64,000 nt of DNA from Closterium sp. NIES-65 (Eukaryota > Streptophyta > Zygnematophyceae > Desmidiales > Closteriaceae). A program made the position numbers and the translations under genes. Shown in pieces: positions 1 through 10,437 of this stretch (its first letter is position 1; each line of letters starts with the position of its first letter). The notes below the pieces were generated by a model. It was not told the DNA's origin. It ran no database searches and saw only the letters and a program-made list of their open reading frames with translations. The stretch lies in assembly GCA_948144175.1 (NCBI GenBank), contig CANXME010000095.1, positions 434,001 through 498,000 of the forward strand. Reading direction: 5' to 3'.

Positions 1-2
1 TG

Positions 3-3000
3 ATCCATGCGGCTGCCCCCCACTTTTTGTGGCTGTTTGCGGTCCGATACGCTGCACATCAGCTCAACCTCTGGCCCCGTGTCTCCGTTCCGAAGACTTC
101 GCCGACACTGCGTTTGACGGGCAAGGTTGGCGATGCGTCACGTTTTCGGGTCTGGGGATATCGAGCCTTTGTTTGCGATACGTCCGCGGACAAGCTCTCC
201 TCCCGCGCTGTTCCTTGTGTCTTCCTTGGCTTTGTCCCGGACGCGTCTGGTTGGCAGTTTTACCACCCTACCTCGCGTCGTGTCTTGCCTTCTCAGGACG
301 TCACTTTCGACGAGTCCGTCCCCTACTACCGCCTCTTCCCCTACCGCACTACCCCGCTCCCCCCCCCGCCTCTCTTTCTCGCTCCAGGTGCTGCTGTGGT
401 AGACCCCCTCCCCCCTCAGGGTGCTGCTCCCTCAGGTGTTTCCCAGGTAGACCCGGTTGAGCCTGTCGAGGTAGCTGTCGACTCTTGTCCTGCTTGGGGT
501 ACGGAGCCTGGGGGTGAGGAGCCTGAGTGTGTGGAGCCTGGGGGTGCGGAGCCTGAGTGTGCGGAGCCTTGGGGTACAGAGTCTGGGGGTGCTGAGCTTG
601 GGGGTACTGGACCTGAGAGTGCTGCGACTGAGGGTACTGAGCCTGGGGGTGCTACACCTGAGCGTACGGCGCCTGGAGACCCTCCGTCTTCCCAGCAGCT
701 GCGTGAGTGGTACTCACGGTACTGCAGCCTTAGGAGAGGTGCTTCTGGGGCTAGAGGTGGTGCTGGAGCTAGTGCTTGTGGTTCCCCGCCTAGGCGGGAG
801 CTCCCCTCTCCTCAGCGGCTCCGAGAGTGGTACGCTCGGCGCTGCAGTCTCCGGAGTGGCGCTGGTGGTGCTTGGGACCCTGGAGTTGGAGCTACTGCTG
901 GTGCTGAGGACCCTGGAGTTGGAGCTGCTGCTGGTGTTGAGGACCCTGGACCTGGTACTGCTGCTGGTACTGCGGACCCAGGAGTTGGAGCTGCTGATGG
1001 TGCTGAGGACCCTGGAGTTGGAGCTAATGCTGGTGCTGAGGACCCTGGAGTTGGTGCTGCTGCTGGTGCTGCGGACCATGGAGTTGGAGTTGCTGCTGGT
1101 GCTGCGGACCCAGGCGTTGGAGCTGCTGCTGGTGCTAAGGACCCTCGAGTTGGAGCTGCTACTAGTGCTGAGGACACTGGAGCTGGTGCTGCTAGTGCTG
1201 CTGGTTCTGGAGGCGCTACACGGCCGCGGCCGTACTTCGTTCCGCTCCTTCAACAGGTTCTTGGTCAGCCGCCTCCTCCTTGTCCTGCTCCCTCTTTAGA
1301 GTGTCCTTAGTCTATCCAGTCGCGGTCCCAGTTACTACCTGCCTCGCCACTCCCTGGTCCTTCTCCTTACACTGGTCCTACTGGAGGTCTTACGGAGCGT
1401 CGTGAGCCTGCGTCTCGTCCTGTGTCGCCTGAGTCTCGTTCTGCGTCACCTGTTCGTGCTGCTCACACTGGTCGTTGTGTCCCGCGTCAGCGTCCTCCTG
1501 CTGTCCCAGGCACTCACCAGATGGCGCTTCGTCCTTCCACTGCTCCTCAGCATCTCCCCCTGCCATCTCCTCCTGCGTCCTCTCTTCCTGCTCTTTCTGA
1601 CCCGGAGTCTGACTCCCTTCGTACTGCCAGTCCTACTCTCACGCGTCTCCTCGCCACTGTTGTCACTGACCCTACCTTTGAGTCCTCCGCTGCGTCTACT
1701 CTAGTCGCTGAGCTAGTTGATTTTGCTGCCGCTTGTTGTCTAGACTACGCTGCTAGCCTTGTTGTTGAGTCTGAGTCTGTCTGTACTCCGTCCGTCGGGG
1801 GTGAGTGTGCTCTTGGCACGGACGTCCTTGAGGACAGGCACGAATGATGGAAAGCGTGCGAATCTGGAGAGCGTAACAAGAGATTAAGTCCGCCGACTTC
1901 GGCGAACCATTGAGTGCAGCTCACGTACCCTTAAACTATGAGCAGGTACGCGTTGGAAAGGTCTTAATCTCTAATTTCCAGAATGGTAAAGCACGCCTTA
2001 CACCAAGATCCAGGCCGATCGCTATCGCGATTTACGTGCGACGGGGTATCCTGGCGGAATTACTTGGCAGCCATGGATTAGAGCAAGAAGGTAGCTTTAG
2101 CAAGAGTTCAGATCTGAAAAGTGACGAATTGTTCAAACCCTACCAACCCAACCCTCGCCTTACAACAATCCCCAAAAACCCAAAGTGCTAAACTAGCAAC
2201 AACAAAGGTGTTGTAGTGAATAGCAAGGGTTTGTTGGTGCTTGTTGGGTGCGAGATCAATTCCAGCCCGCAACAAGTCTAACCACCACGTTTTGCCCAAA
2301 CCCTTAGCCCACAACCAGCTAGAGCAAGATACCACAACCACCAACACAATCAACAACAAGGACCTTGAGTGCTTTGCCGCTGCTTTGCCCCATCTCGTGT
2401 CCATGCTGATTGCCCCTGAGGGAGACCCGGATGCACTAGACATCCCGACTCCGCGCTCTTACGCGGAGGCGATAGAGGGTCCCTACTCTTCTCAGTGGCA
2501 GTCATCTATGGACGCAGAGATTGCTTCCTGGAAGTCCACAGGCACCTACGTCGACGAGGTTCCCCCGCCTGGGGTGAACATCGTTAGTGGCATGTGGATC
2601 TTCAGGGTGAAGCGGCCGCCGGGTTCTCCACCTGTCTTCAAGGCGCGTTACGTGGCTCGAGGCTTCAGTCAGCGAGAGGGAGTTGGCTTCTTCCAGACCT
2701 TCTCCCCGACCCCGAAGATGACCACTCTTCGGGTTCTGCTGCACATCTCCGCTCAACGTGACTACGAGCTTCACTCTCTCGACTTCAGCACTGCGTTCTT
2801 ACAGGGCAGCCTGCACGAGGAGATCTGGCTGCGCCGCCCACCTGGCTTCACTGGGTCGTACCCTCCTGGCACCCAGTGGAACCTCCAACGGCCAGTCTAC
2901 GGTCTCCGACAGGCACCACGTGAGTGGCACGACACACTGAGGACTACACTTGCTACTCTTGGGTTTGCTCCTTCTACTGCTGACCCGTCACTGTTTCTAC

Positions 3001-4022
3001 GCACCGACACCACTCTACCGCCGTTCTACGTTCTCGTCTACGTAGACGACTTGGTCTTTGCTACTGCTGACATTGCGGCACTCGACCACGTGAAGTCCGA
3101 GCTGCAGAAGAGACACACGTGCACAGACCTGGGTTAACTTACAAGCTATCTTGGCTTACGGACCACCCGGGATAGAGCACAGCACACCATCACCTTGACT
3201 CAGTCACACATGGTGCAGCAGGTCCATCAGCACTTCCGCTTCACGTTCTCCTCGCCTCAGGCCACTCCTCTGCGTACCGGTCACTCGCTCTCAGCTCTGC
3301 CTTCGGATGAGTCCGTAGAGCTGAGTGGCCCGTATCCAGAGCTTGTGGGCTGCCTCATGTACCTGATGACCTGCACACGACCTGACCTAGCATACCCTCT
3401 TAGCATCCTCGCACGCTATGTCGCTCCTGGCCGTCACCGGAAGGAGCACATGGATGCAGCTAAGAGGGTGTTGCGCTACTTGTGCAGTACGTCGGGCATG
3501 GGGCTAGTGCTTAGAGGACGGGCTCGAGTTGTCCTCACTGGGCACTCAGACGCTTCTTGGGCTGACGACCAGGCTACTCAGCGGTCGTCTCAGGGTTACA
3601 CCTTCAACCTTGGCTCTGGCTCAGTTTCTTGGCGTTCTACTTGCTCGTCTTCTGTTCTTAGCTCCAGTTGTGAGGCTGAGATTTACGCCACAGCCATGGC
3701 TGCACAGGAGTTACGCTGGCTCACCTACCTACTCACTGACCTAGGAGAGCGGCCTCGTTCTCCTCTAGTGCTGTACATTGACAACAAGGCCACTATTGCC
3801 TTGTGTTAGGAGCACAGACTGGAGCACAGAACGAAGCACATCACTCTGCGCTACTTCCTGGCTCGAGAGCTGCAGCAGCGCGGTCAGCTTCGTCTCGCTT
3901 ACGTGGCCACTCGGGCCAACACTGCTGATGTGTTCACCAAGGCACTCCAGCCTTGTGATCATCAGCCCTTCTGTACTGTACTAGGCCTGGTGCCTACTGG
4001 GCCTCACTTGCTTACTTATTGA
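3..4022 (+). pseudogene. Copia A pol: integrase C-terminus, RT (RVT_2), RNase H
   Basis: The frame starting at base 3 is open from the left edge (IHAAAPHFLW, the end of the integrase core). The RT motifs are MWIFRVKRPPGSPPVFKARY, LDFSTAFLQG and the catalytic YVDD in LVYVDDLVFA. RNase H motifs are DASWADD, SCEAEIY and YIDNKA. The natural stop is TGA at 4020-4022. In-frame stops lie at 1308-1310 (TAG where copia C has CAG), 3135-3137 (TAA where others have GAA) and 3807-3809 (TAG where copia D has CAG). A foreign 516-bp segment interrupts the frame at 1845. There are no frameshifts, so decay here is by point nonsense plus the insertion. The polyprotein would have made cDNA and integrated it from cytoplasmic particles. 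Confidence 0.92.
1845..2360. other. 516-bp unidentified insert inside copia A pol
   Basis: Before it the copia frame reads ...EDRHE and after it DLECFAAALPHL. Copia B and D run straight through this point (EDRQE followed by F/D-F-E). The insert is therefore exactly 516 bases (172 codons), with no copia sequence lost and no obvious target-site duplication. It is clearly lower in GC than the copia sequence. It holds a 93-codon frame (1910-2191, plus strand) that I do not recognise. It could be a host fragment or a small non-autonomous element. Confidence 0.7.
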
Positions 4023-4251
4023 CTCTGTTTGTACTATGATCTCTATATATATACCTGCATGCTTACACCTGCTAGGTTGTGATCACCCTACCTCTTGTTA
4101 TATTATCAACCTGCATGTGAACTGGTCTTGTGACCTCTTGCTTGTGCTCAGAATTTGTGTGGTTTCCTTGAGATCCACCCTGAGCTTGCTTTGCTTTGCT
4201 TTGACTGGTCTTGTGACCTTCTGGTTGTCTCCCACTTAGCCTATAGGGGTG

Positions 4252-4385
4252 TGTCAAACATTATATATTTTTATATTGTGTAGGCTTAGGGGTTTAGCCT
4301 TAGGGGGTACAACTTTGTTAGGGTTTCCTACTTGTATCCCCCTCATGCTTACTTCATCGTTCTCGTTCGTTCTAAGTTTCTAACA
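4252..4385 (+). repeat. Copia A 3' LTR (134 bp)
   Basis: It starts TGTCAAAC just after the polypurine-like TATAGGGGTG and ends TTTCTAACA. Internally it shares the GGGGGTACAAC...TTAGGGTTTCCTA block with the copia B and F LTRs. The partner 5' LTR is outside the window. Confidence 0.8.
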
Positions 4386-5540
4386 TCGTCGTGCTGCAGC
4401 TTGTACTCTGCGTGTTTCAGGTAGGCCCTCTGCTTGTAGTCCGCATGATCGCCTTCATGAAGTTAGCTGCCGAAAAAAAGTGGGGTTGGTGGACAAAAGT
4501 GGGGGTGGGGGGATTTTGTATGGAGATGAGATTTGCTGCGTTGATCGGAGCTTCACCAGCGTCGTCATCTGAGTCGGTGTCGTCGGCTGCGGCTTCGGGA
4601 ACGCTAGAAGCCCCCTCCTTATTGTGGCGGCGTGTTGATGCTCCATTTACTCCCTTCTCCTTTTTTTTTCTTCGGAATTTCGTTTTTAGCAGAAATCGAT
4701 GGCGCCGGTTGTGTAGTTTCGACTCCAATGACACTGGCGAGTCGCTGCTATAACAGGGACAGAAGCGCCTTGACTTGGTCCGGGGTCAACGCCTGGGTCA
4801 AGTCAGGGTCAACAGTTGCGTTAGATGAGGCGGCAGTTCGGCGCCTCTAGTGCTGACGCGGCTGCATGTGGGGCACATGTGCCTCAGGCGCGTGCTCCGC
4901 GTCCGTCGCCACGTTCGCCACTGGTGCCACAGGTGCCACTGGCGCAACAGGCGCCGAAGGATGCTGCTCGTGCCGCTCGGCGTTTTTGTTGACCTCGAGC
5001 CTGCCCAACAGCACGTCAATGGCGGGCATTTTGCCATCTGCCCGCCGCTTGTTGCGGCGCTTGCCCGACGTTCCCCGGGCATTGCGATCGGTGCCGGAAA
5101 TATTTGGGTCGTTGACGATGGTGTTGTTCACGCGGTTAAGTGTCGGCGTAGCAGCTATCGTCGTGCGGTTGTGGTTGAGAATGTCAGCTAATTTAGTTGA
5201 AGGTGAACGCCTCTTGGTAGAGAGCGAGTTCCAGCTAGCTTGAACGAAAAACTAGAAATGAGCTCGAGAAACTAAGAGTTGCATGAGCCGTTTGAAAACG
5301 AGAGACGTGGGTGGAGGGTAATGAGCTCCAACCCACGATTTGTAGTTGAAGGGCGTTTAGCGCACTTCGACGATGCCAAATCTGCGTTACAAGCAGCTGC
5401 GCTTTCAAAATACGTAATTTAAAAAATACTTCATGTGTTCAAAATCATTTAAAGTCAAATTGATTTTGTGGGTGTGGTTCCATCCGATTTCAGTTTACCC
5501 ACTGCCTCAAAGTTTGTAGTTTACGTATGCCTTTTCCCGC
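4386..5540 (-). other. Spacer with a possible gene fragment on the minus strand
   Basis: This is lower-GC sequence beyond the copia A LTR. On the minus strand a frame of about 134 codons is open from about 5251 to 4847. It is basic in the middle (GKRRNKRRADGK) and ends in a VAPVAPVAPVA repeat. A second minus-strand frame (4734-4417) is rich in acidic residues (DDTDSDDDAGEA). Neither matches a family I know. They could be exons of a degraded gene or chance openings. I see nothing clear from about 5250 to 5540. Confidence 0.25.
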
Positions 5541-5544
5541 AAAT

Positions 5545-5640
5545 TTTACGTCTAGCCTGCAGTGGGGTACTCAATAGTGAGTACAACCCTTTAGGGTTTG
5601 CTATTTGTACCAACCTGCTTGCTAGTCCAACCATCCTTTT
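5545..5640 (+). repeat. LTR remnant related to the copia E LTR
   Basis: The stretch TCTAGCCTGCAGTGGGGTAC...GAGTACAACCCTTTAGGGTTTGC...TATTTGTACC...CTTGCTAGT matches the copia E 5' LTR at 56293-56375 with scattered changes. Its termini and any internal sequence are not recognisable, so it is an old solo LTR or a fragment. The AT-rich run that follows (TATATATTTATATATATA, about 5755-5772) is unassigned. Confidence 0.6.
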
Positions 5641-6255
5641 CTCAATTCTTGTTTCTGTTCAACTCTCGCTCGTACTTGGCGCCTCCTTTGTAGTCCTACT
5701 GTGGCCTAGGCTACTAAGCCTAGGTCCTACTGCTAGTATATTTGACAGGGTAGTTATATATTTATATATATAAAAAACAACCCACTTGTAGCTGAAACCA
5801 GTTTGACACGCGAAAAAGGCGTGACTCATGAAATTTTGAAATTTCGTGTGTAGGACAATGATGCCACAGAAACCCCTCATTTAGTTTAAGCCAGGCACGT
5901 TTTCAGATTGGACGCCAAGAAAGTTCACAATGTTTCTTGCTGTCGTACATGTCAGCGTGATATGGCAATGTACCGACATACGCATCTGCAGCACGTTGAA
6001 CCAGAAGTGCAAATTGACTGCATGTTAAGTTTTGTTGTATTCAATCGTCACCTAGTGCCCCTGACAGACAGAGGTACGTTGACTGACGGAACGTCACGTA
6101 CACATCTCGGGCGTCAAATTCCAACACGCGGGATAAACGACTTGCACACGAATTTCCCAAATCCAGCCAATGACCAACACCTGAACAATCCAACCAGGCG
6201 CTCCGAAAACGATTGCAAAAAAATTGTACGCCGCCTTTTTAATACAAACACGGCT
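5641..6255. other. AT-rich spacer, no gene recognised
   Basis: No frame here resembles a known protein. A plus-strand frame at 5908-6288 has two closely spaced Cys-x2-Cys-like pairs, but I found no supporting domain. The segment lies downstream of the MULE C-terminus, so it may hold its decayed 3' end or flanking DNA. Confidence 0.4.
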
Positions 6256-9255
6256 TCAGGTTTTACATCCGCACATACTCGTGTTTAAACCATGAAATAT
6301 GTAGTTAAAGCTTCCATCAGAATGGTAAAAGGTACGTGTGTATACGCCAGCAGCCATGTCGAGGGCAACATTCTGACTTTGTTTTTTTTTCACCATGTTG
6401 TTGAGCAACTCCGAGGTGATGCTCGTGTAGATCCCAAATCTACGGGTCGACGCAAAAAGTCTGGACCAGTGCAATAATTGAACCCCCCCTATCCGGTACA
6501 TTGATCCATGTCTGTTGCGATGAAACCCTGTCGGCATAGGAATGCCCCCCTCCTCCTTGTTCTCGCCATCTCCCCCTCTTGTAGCCCTTGCAGTGGGAAC
6601 ATCATTGTCATCCTCGAAACCCAGCTCGTCCAAACCAACATGAATGGCATCACCGAGAGCAATAGTATCTAGCCATGGGAGAGCCAAATCTCCATGAGGC
6701 CAGCATGCTAGTGATAATCACCATCCAAAGCTGAATGGCGCCAACCTTGCTGCACCATGTTTAGCGGCTCAGCATTGACACTGGTATTGATAGTGTTAGC
6801 GCTATAACATTCACAGCTCTCCGGAAAATTGCCGGAAGGTCCACTCATTTATGTGGCACCTGGTGCGATGGGTGTGCGAACACCCGCGCCCACACCTCCA
6901 ATCGGTGATCCACCACCCCTAGGCATGCCAACACCCTCTCCGGGAAACCATATAGCAGGTCCCGTACCACTATCACCGGCACCTACTCCAACACCTCCAT
7001 CCACCGTGGTACCCACAGCCTCATCCTGGATTAGTGAGGTGCTTCCAAACCCCATGCACACGCTGCTGTACCAAAACCATTCCCTATGCCCGAACCACGT
7101 CCAAACCCCATGCCCACGCCTCCCATCCCTGCTCGAGTGCCCATTCCCAACCCACCGCCTCCCATTCCAGCTCTAGTGCACATTCCCATGCCCACGCTTC
7201 CAATTCCTGCTCCAGTGCCCATTCCCATGCCCACGCCTCCAAATACTGCTTCAGTGCCCATTCCCAAGCCCCCGCCTCTAATCCCAGCTCCAATGCCAAT
7301 ACCCAGGCCCACGCCTCCCAATCCTACTCTATTGTCCACCCCAAGCCTACGCCTCCATTTCTTGCTTCTGTGCCCATTCCCATGCCCACGCCTCCAAACC
7401 TTGTTGAAAATCCCACATTCCTGCTCACACCTAGAACCCAGCTCCACTCCCCATTCCGACTCTGATACCCGCCATCTCTTCTGCAGTACCCAACCCCATG
7501 CCCAACCCCCCCATTCCTGCTGCAGTCCCCACCCCCATGCCCACCCTTGCCTTCCTGCTCCTGTTCCCATGTCCCGGCCCACACCTCCCAACCCTGCTCC
7601 TGTCCCTAACCCCATGCCCACCTTTCCCAATCCTGTTCCAGATCCCATCCCCTGGCCCAACCCCCCCATTCCTGCTGCAATCCCCACCCCCATGCCCACC
7701 CATGCCTCTCCTGCTCCAGTTCCAATACCACGGGCCACACCTCCAAACCCTTCGATCCTTTCTCCAACCCCCCTGTCCGATGTTGGCCCCTCCAATTCCC
7801 ATTCCAAATCCAAGCCCTCCGATTCTAGCTACAGACCTCCACCCCATGCCACCGCCTCCTACTCTAGTTTCCATGCCAAACGCCCCAACACCGACTCCGG
7901 TTCCTATTCCATGCTGGACCCTCCTACTCCAACCATACTCTCCTGCGTTAGCCCAACTCTGCCAGTACCAAAACTGTTAATGCCGGTTCCTCTTAGGTAG
8001 TTTCCCCCATCCCGTTGTCCGCTCGAATGTGGCATCCGAACTCCAACCCCCAACACCGTCACCATGCGCGCTGCTACAACCACCGACACCCTGTCAACTC
8101 TCCATACCGAATTGTGTTCTCGTTGCAGCAGACCTAGAGGGCCCTAAACCCCGCCCATTGCCAAAGTCTTTGCTGCCACTTGGCCCATCCGTTCCGAACC
8201 CTGTCCCACTTCCGACACCTAAACCAGGCCCACCGAACTGGAAAGCGCCAGATACATGCATGTCGCGTGCACGTCCTCCACCACTGATACCACCGGGCGC
8301 ATCATCCCCCTACAAAACACTCTTCTGCCCCACTTGAACACCCATGCTGCCGACCCCTCCTCTAAATGTTCGGCCAAAGACGCCAGCGTTGGCAGCATTC
8401 ATGCCACCGCTCCCTGCCAGTCCACCACCACGCCGGTTGTACCGGGTTGTGTCGGCATCCGGGACGCCAATGCCACTTTGCGGCTGGTTGTCGCTACGGG
8501 TCCCACCAGTTGGAGGTCCTTGGCAGGCGTTTCTGGCCTCTCGTCGTCCTTCTACGCCAGCCTAAAAAATGTATGCTCGCGTGCCAGCATATGTTGAACA
8601 CACTCCAAGGGGGGGGGGGGTGAGCATCGGATGGTGGAGGGACGCTCTGTGCCGATAGTTGCTCTGGGCCAAAGAGGTATAGTATCAGTTCTGGGAAGTC
8701 CCGTCTGCATGCCCCTAAGGTGATCCGGTTTGTCTCGCTCCGACACTTTACCAACCTCCTTAAGAAAGCCGCCTTTTCTTTGAACCGCCGTAGATCCTGC
8801 TCGAGATGCCATGCGCAGAAGTAATGAGGGATGTGACTTGGCATCACCTCACGAGCTGCGGGAACCAAACGCTTGTCCCTGTCATTGATTATCGCAGCGT
8901 GCTCTGCTGGGTCCAAACCTATCGATGAAGTGCTTCAAAAACCATGATTAAGACTCTTTGTTCTCCGACTCCACCAACCCCCAAACCAGCAAGAGGACTT
9001 TCTGGTTCTCGTCGAGCGTAACCGCGACAAGCAGCACTGCCTTCTGCACGCTGATTAGGTGAGTCCCGTCAAATGTAATGATTGGATGGCAGAATCTGAG
9101 CTCATGGCGGGCAGCTGAAGCCCGGACAAAAATTTGGTGAAAGAGTCCACCAAGGGTATCGAGATGCAATTTAACCTTGGGGTCAATGACGTGGAAATTG
9201 TGAGGATCGAAGGAACTGGTTCAGAAAATATTGAATGATCACTTGTGTACAACAC
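6256..9255 (-). pseudogene. Decayed Mutator-like (MULE/FAR1-type) transposase
   Basis: Three minus-strand blocks lie in the order expected of a MULE transposase. Block 1 (9169-8948) reads CHPIITFDGTHL, then VLLVAVTLDEN and LVWGLVESENKES, which is the first catalytic Asp region. Block 2 (8916-8494) reads AAIINDRDKRLVPAAREVMP then YFCAWHLEQDLRRF, giving the second Asp and the C-x2-H motif. Block 3 (6687-6256) contains TRRFGIYTSITSELLNN, resembling the TSNISESLN stretch of the C-terminal domain. A TAA and a frameshift separate blocks 1 and 2. A Gly/Pro-coding minisatellite separates blocks 2 and 3. I saw no terminal inverted repeats. The protein would have cut and pasted DNA in the nucleus. The family call is firm for blocks 1-2 and moderate for block 3. 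Confidence 0.75.
7086..7900. repeat. 39-bp coding-like minisatellite (Pro-rich on +, Gly-rich on -)
   Basis: From about 7138 to 7332 there are five tandem 39-base units of the type GTGCCCATTCCCATGCCCAC plus GCCTCCAATTCCTGCTCCA. Degenerate copies continue to about 7900. As 39 is 13 codons, both strands stay open: plus gives VPIPxPTPPxPAP repeats (304 codons, 7086-8000), and minus gives GVGMGxGTGAGxG repeats (260 codons, 7813-7031). The minus strand is that of the flanking MULE blocks. The plus product would resemble Pro-rich wall proteins. I cannot decide whether either is translated. Confidence 0.7.
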
Positions 9256-9509
9256 GATGCTATATATAGGCTCGAAAAAAAGGTAGTAACGCGGGTCGCC
9301 TAGCGTCCCAAATGGGTCCTTCCCGAATTCGGTAGAAGGCTATCGATGGCAACCGAAAAGCAGAGAATTTGGTGCACGCTAAATATTTGGTGCCTAAAAA
9401 ATAAAAGCATGCAAAATAAAATAATGCTAAGCAAGATAATGCATGAGAAAGTAAAAAACGGTAAGGCTAGCCGTCGTACTCTGACAGAAACGGTCAACTA
9501 ACCATGATG
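9256..9509. other. AT-rich spacer, nothing recognised
   Basis: This short lower-GC stretch lies between the MULE relic and the truncated end of LINE L1. It has a TATATATA run near 9261 and A-rich patches, and no convincing frame. Confidence 0.5.
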
Positions 9510-9515
9510 GATTTT

Positions 9516-10437
9516 CTGAGGCGAAATGCCTGCCAGTAATAAAATTCGGGGTTTTGACATTTCAGCGAGTTGACCTGCCAGGAACTGAGCTGCGCCACTT
9601 TCCGGCCCCACAAAGCTACCTAGTAGCTTCACGCCGTCTTTAGAGAACGGCACTCCTGGCGGAAGGCAAGATGTGTCGATTGTGCTTGAGCTCCAGGCGC
9701 TACATTTCTGTGGGTTATGTACGAGGCCCAGGTGCACCAACTTTGCTGTGAAGAATGTGAATGCAGCTACAGTGCGGGTTGTGTCACCCAGGAAGGTGAC
9801 ATCGTCCGCATATGCCAAGCACAGCACGTCAGGGTGTGATTCGGCAGTTTCTCGAAGTGTGGCGTGTATCCCTGCTGCAAACAGCAACGGCCCAAGTGGG
9901 TCGCCTTGTCGCACACCGCGTTCACTTGCTAGTGGTACGCTTTTGAAGTTGCAGTCCAGTAGCAGCTGCGACGGGTTACCGTATGTCAGTTTCACGAGCG
10001 GCAGCAGCGGCGAGAGGGTGGGCTCGTGTAACGCATCGGCGATGGCGGTTCGCGAAATGCTGTTGAACGCATTTGAAATGTCGGCTTGCAGTACGAGGCT
10101 GTCCGGGCGGGCATCCGAAAAAGCCCTGGCTGCGTGGATTACTGCCTCTGCTCCACCTGGTACTGCCACCCCGTACTGTAGCGGTAGGAAAAATTCGCGG
10201 ACCGTTTCTCCCATGATTAACAGGGCAGCCTTGGCTGCCAGCCTCGTTAGGCACTCGCTGATGGCGATTGGCCTAGCCCCCCCCCCCCGACCCCATTCTC
10301 GCATCTCCCCAACATTTTAGCGAAGTCAGGGTGGGGGATTGACAGCTTTGAACCTTGTGTCTCAGGCCACGTCACTGCCTCGTCTCCAGCAGGTGGGTGC
10401 TTTTTGCGGAGCTCCTCCAATATTTCCGGATTGGTTG
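9516..10437 (-). pseudogene. L1 ORF2, reverse transcriptase part
   Basis: The minus-strand frame carries the non-LTR RT motifs RPIAISECLTRLAAKAAL, LQADISNAFNSISR, GVRQGDPLGPLLFAAGIH and the catalytic LAYADDVTFLG, followed by LVHNPQKCSAWS of the thumb. Upstream it continues, out of frame, as EILEELRKKHPPAGDE and FAKMLGRCENGVG until copia B begins at about 10438. Downstream it degenerates after GQLAEMSKP, so the zinc knuckle and endonuclease domain are missing. A poly-C run near 10280-10289 accompanies the frame change. Confidence 0.9.

Larger units (their letters stand above)
1..4385 (+). mobile_element. Ty1/copia element A, 3' part (cut by window edge)
   Basis: The window opens inside the integrase region of a copia element. 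In order it holds the integrase C-terminus, a long Gly/Ala/Pro/Glu-rich linker, reverse transcriptase, RNase H, a 3' non-coding stretch, a polypurine tract (about 4243-4251) and a 3' LTR. Gag, protease and the 5' LTR lie outside the window. The coding part matches copia B, C and D here closely at the protein level. Three nonsense codons and a 516-bp insert show it is dead. Confidence 0.9.

Noticed and set aside
514..1299. Long Leu/Val-rich and Ser-rich frames (both strands) across the copia A linker
   Set aside because: They are alternate-frame readings of the GGTGCTGAG-type linker repeats. The pol frame through the same stretch is the family-conserved one.
4391..4753. 120-codon plus-strand frame just past the copia A LTR, and its minus-strand counterpart
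   Set aside because: No recognisable domain and no relative in the window. It begins at the LTR edge and could be chance.
5908..6288. Plus-strand frame with CCRTCQRD, reminiscent of an integrase zinc finger
   Set aside because: The His pair and the catalytic core are absent and nothing else of a gypsy element is nearby.
7138..7332. CRISPR-like regular repeats
   Set aside because: Units are contiguous 39-mers without unique spacers, in a eukaryotic transposon context.
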